A stretch of 33,029 nucleotides of DNA from JAVKDP01 sp040222185. Its GTDB lineage: Bacteria; Bacteroidota; Rhodothermia; Balneolales; Balneolaceae. A model generated the notes under the pieces. That model had not been told where the DNA came from. It saw only the letters and a program-made list of their open reading frames with translations, and ran no database searches. The translations under genes were made by a program, and so were the position numbers. The stretch lies in NCBI GenBank assembly GCA_040222185.1, contig JAVKDP010000043.1:1-33029 (forward strand), given 5' to 3'. Below, piece by piece: positions 31,958 through 33,029 of the stretch. The first letter of the stretch is position 1; each line of letters opens with the position of its first letter.

Positions 31958-33029
31958 AAGACATATTGCTCGTATTGAGACTATAATTAGTAAGAGGAAG
32001 GCACTGAATGAGAACTATTCAAAAGTGAGATTAACCTATTTCGTGTTAGCTATTGTAGGTATCTATTTTAGTTCTGGATTTTTACATGAGTGGGTGTATG
32101 TAGGCAGTATTATGGGTTGGATTACCGGTTTTCTTTTTCTGATTGATAAGGATAAGAAAGTAGAAGAATCAAAAAAGAAGTTCGAGTTTTTAAAAGATAT
32201 CAAAAAAGAGCATATAGCTCGTCTTAAACTTGATTGGGAAAATATTGAATATCGTCCAGTTGAAGTTGAGATCAAGAACCATCCTTTTGCCAGAGACTTA
32301 GATATACTTGGCAAGCATTCGTTATATCATCTCATTGATACTTCAATTTATAAAGATAGTGCTTTGAGGTTGATAAATTGGCTTTTGGAAACCTCTTCAC
32401 AAAAACAAGAAGTTCTTAAGAGGCAACAACAAGTAAAAGAGTTGACAAATTTGTCAGGATTTCGAGATAAACTGAGAGTGATAGGGCGCCTCACACAATT
32501 TAAATCTAATAGTAAAGACTGGACCATTGAAGATATGCTTATATGGCTTCGGTTACCAAAGAAAACAGGTTTTGTAGCACCGATTATTATTCTGTCAATT
32601 CTTTCTTTAGCAAATATTTCTTTGGGAGTTATGTTGCTCATTGGAATTGGAAACCCTCTTTTTTTTACGGCTACTTTTGTGAGCTACCTGGTTTATTATA
32701 AGTTTAATGATCAAAAGACAGCTGGATTATTTGATGCAGCCTATCAAATAGACCGAATGTTGGAGCAGTTTAAAGCTATTCTTTTTCATATTGAGAAGTT
32801 CAAGCCTGAGGAGGGAAGTGAGTTGGAGAAACTGCTTTCTGTTTACATTGCTGAAAAGGAACGTCCTTCTCGATTTATTAAAAAAAATCAGGGCTTAATA
32901 AGTCGGGCATCATTACAAGCTTTTAAACTAATAGGAGCTGTTGTTAACTATTTAGTACCATGGGATTTATACCACTCATGGAGGATAGAAGATCTTAAAG
33001 AAGAACTGGAGCCCAAACTTACGACTTGG
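31926..33029 (+). CDS. Membrane-anchored MutS-family ATPase, N-terminal part
   Basis: An open frame of 368 codons from the ATG at 31926 to the right edge with no stop. It begins MTKEELQLSLERHIARIETI. Two hydrophobic segments (residues about 36-52 and 55-73) follow, then a coiled region, then NHPFARDLDILGKHSLYHLI, which resembles the MutS lever/core signature (DLDxxGxxSL). Two more hydrophobic segments lie at about 216-238 and 243-259. This layout matches a Bacteroidota group of transmembrane MutS homologues annotated as mismatch-repair-like proteins. The C-terminal ATPase is outside the window. It overlaps the Smr gene by 32 bp. The family is inferred from pattern, since the Walker motifs are not visible. 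Confidence 0.75.
   Translation, partial: MTKEELQLSLERHIARIETIISKRKALNENYSKVRLTYFVLAIVGIYFSSGFLHEWVYVGSIMGWITGFLFLIDKDKKVEESKKKFEFLKDIKKEHIARLKLDWENIEYRPVEVEIKNHPFARDLDILGKHSLYHLIDTSIYKDSALRLINWLLETSSQKQEVLKRQQQVKELTNLSGFRDKLRVIGRLTQFKSNSKDWTIEDMLIWLRLPKKTGFVAPIIILSILSLANISLGVMLLIGIGNPLFFTATFVSYLVYYKFNDQKTAGLFDAAYQIDRMLEQFKAILFHIEKFKPEEGSELEKLLSVYIAEKERPSRFIKKNQGLISRASLQAFKLIGAVVNYLVPWDLYHSWRIEDLKEELEPKLTTW

Noticed and set aside
32063..32641. Two minus-strand open frames at the right end
   Set aside because: They lie fully inside the plus-strand MutS-like coding frame, and their translations are low-complexity and unlike any family I know.

Overview
The window looks like a chromosomal segment of a Bacteroidota-like, probably marine or halophilic heterotroph, and Balneolota/Rhodothermota is my best guess. 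The reasons are the giant SprA translocon gene of the type IX secretion system, a complete-looking menaquinone operon, DUF4290-like and DUF3467 genes, LptF/LptG, an AT-rich composition, several TTG starts, and TAnnTTTG promoter-like elements instead of E. coli-type boxes. I see no tRNA, rRNA, CRISPR array, insertion sequence or prophage. The taxonomic call is inference from gene content only.

Layout. Positions 1-4153 (minus) hold a tightly packed menaquinone operon, menF-menD-menH-menB, with menB running off the left edge. A 13-bp perfect palindrome and a DUF4290-like gene lie upstream. Positions 4616-5929 (plus) carry a cystathionine beta-synthase/cysteine synthase-type enzyme and a DUF3467 protein. 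Positions 5933-8456 (minus) are lptF-lptG. Positions 8683-15951 (plus) are sprA, convergent with lnt and rsmI (15926-18168, minus). Lnt, LptFG and SprA are all cell-envelope functions.

Positions 18334-23664 are the accessory-looking part. A VOC protein faces an LCIB/C-family (theta-type) carbonic anhydrase. That gene is divergent from sbtA-sbtB, a sodium-dependent bicarbonate transporter and its PII-like regulator. The 150-bp promoter region between them contains three perfect inverted repeats. Next come a membrane-anchored AraC-family regulator, a cluster of GTCTCA/TGAGAC repeats, and one ORF joining a DoxX membrane domain to a secreted GIN (DUF2807) domain with a complete signal peptide buried at the joint. 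A small protein follows in the same reading frame, then a clear hairpin terminator.

Positions 23689-33029: a roughly 290-nt structured leader precedes a DEAD-box RNA helicase with a DbpA-like C-terminus, followed by an ATP-grasp enzyme. On the minus strand lie a YHS-domain protein, a lipoprotein, hisI, yidD, cysS and folE. On the plus strand, a Dabb protein, a stand-alone Smr protein and a membrane-anchored MutS-family ATPase are translationally linked, and the last is cut by the right edge.

The most interesting unit is the carbonic anhydrase/SbtA/SbtB group: a compact inorganic-carbon acquisition module with no RuBisCO or carboxysome gene in sight. The DoxX-GIN fusion with its two upstream repeat structures and the Smr-MutS pair come next.
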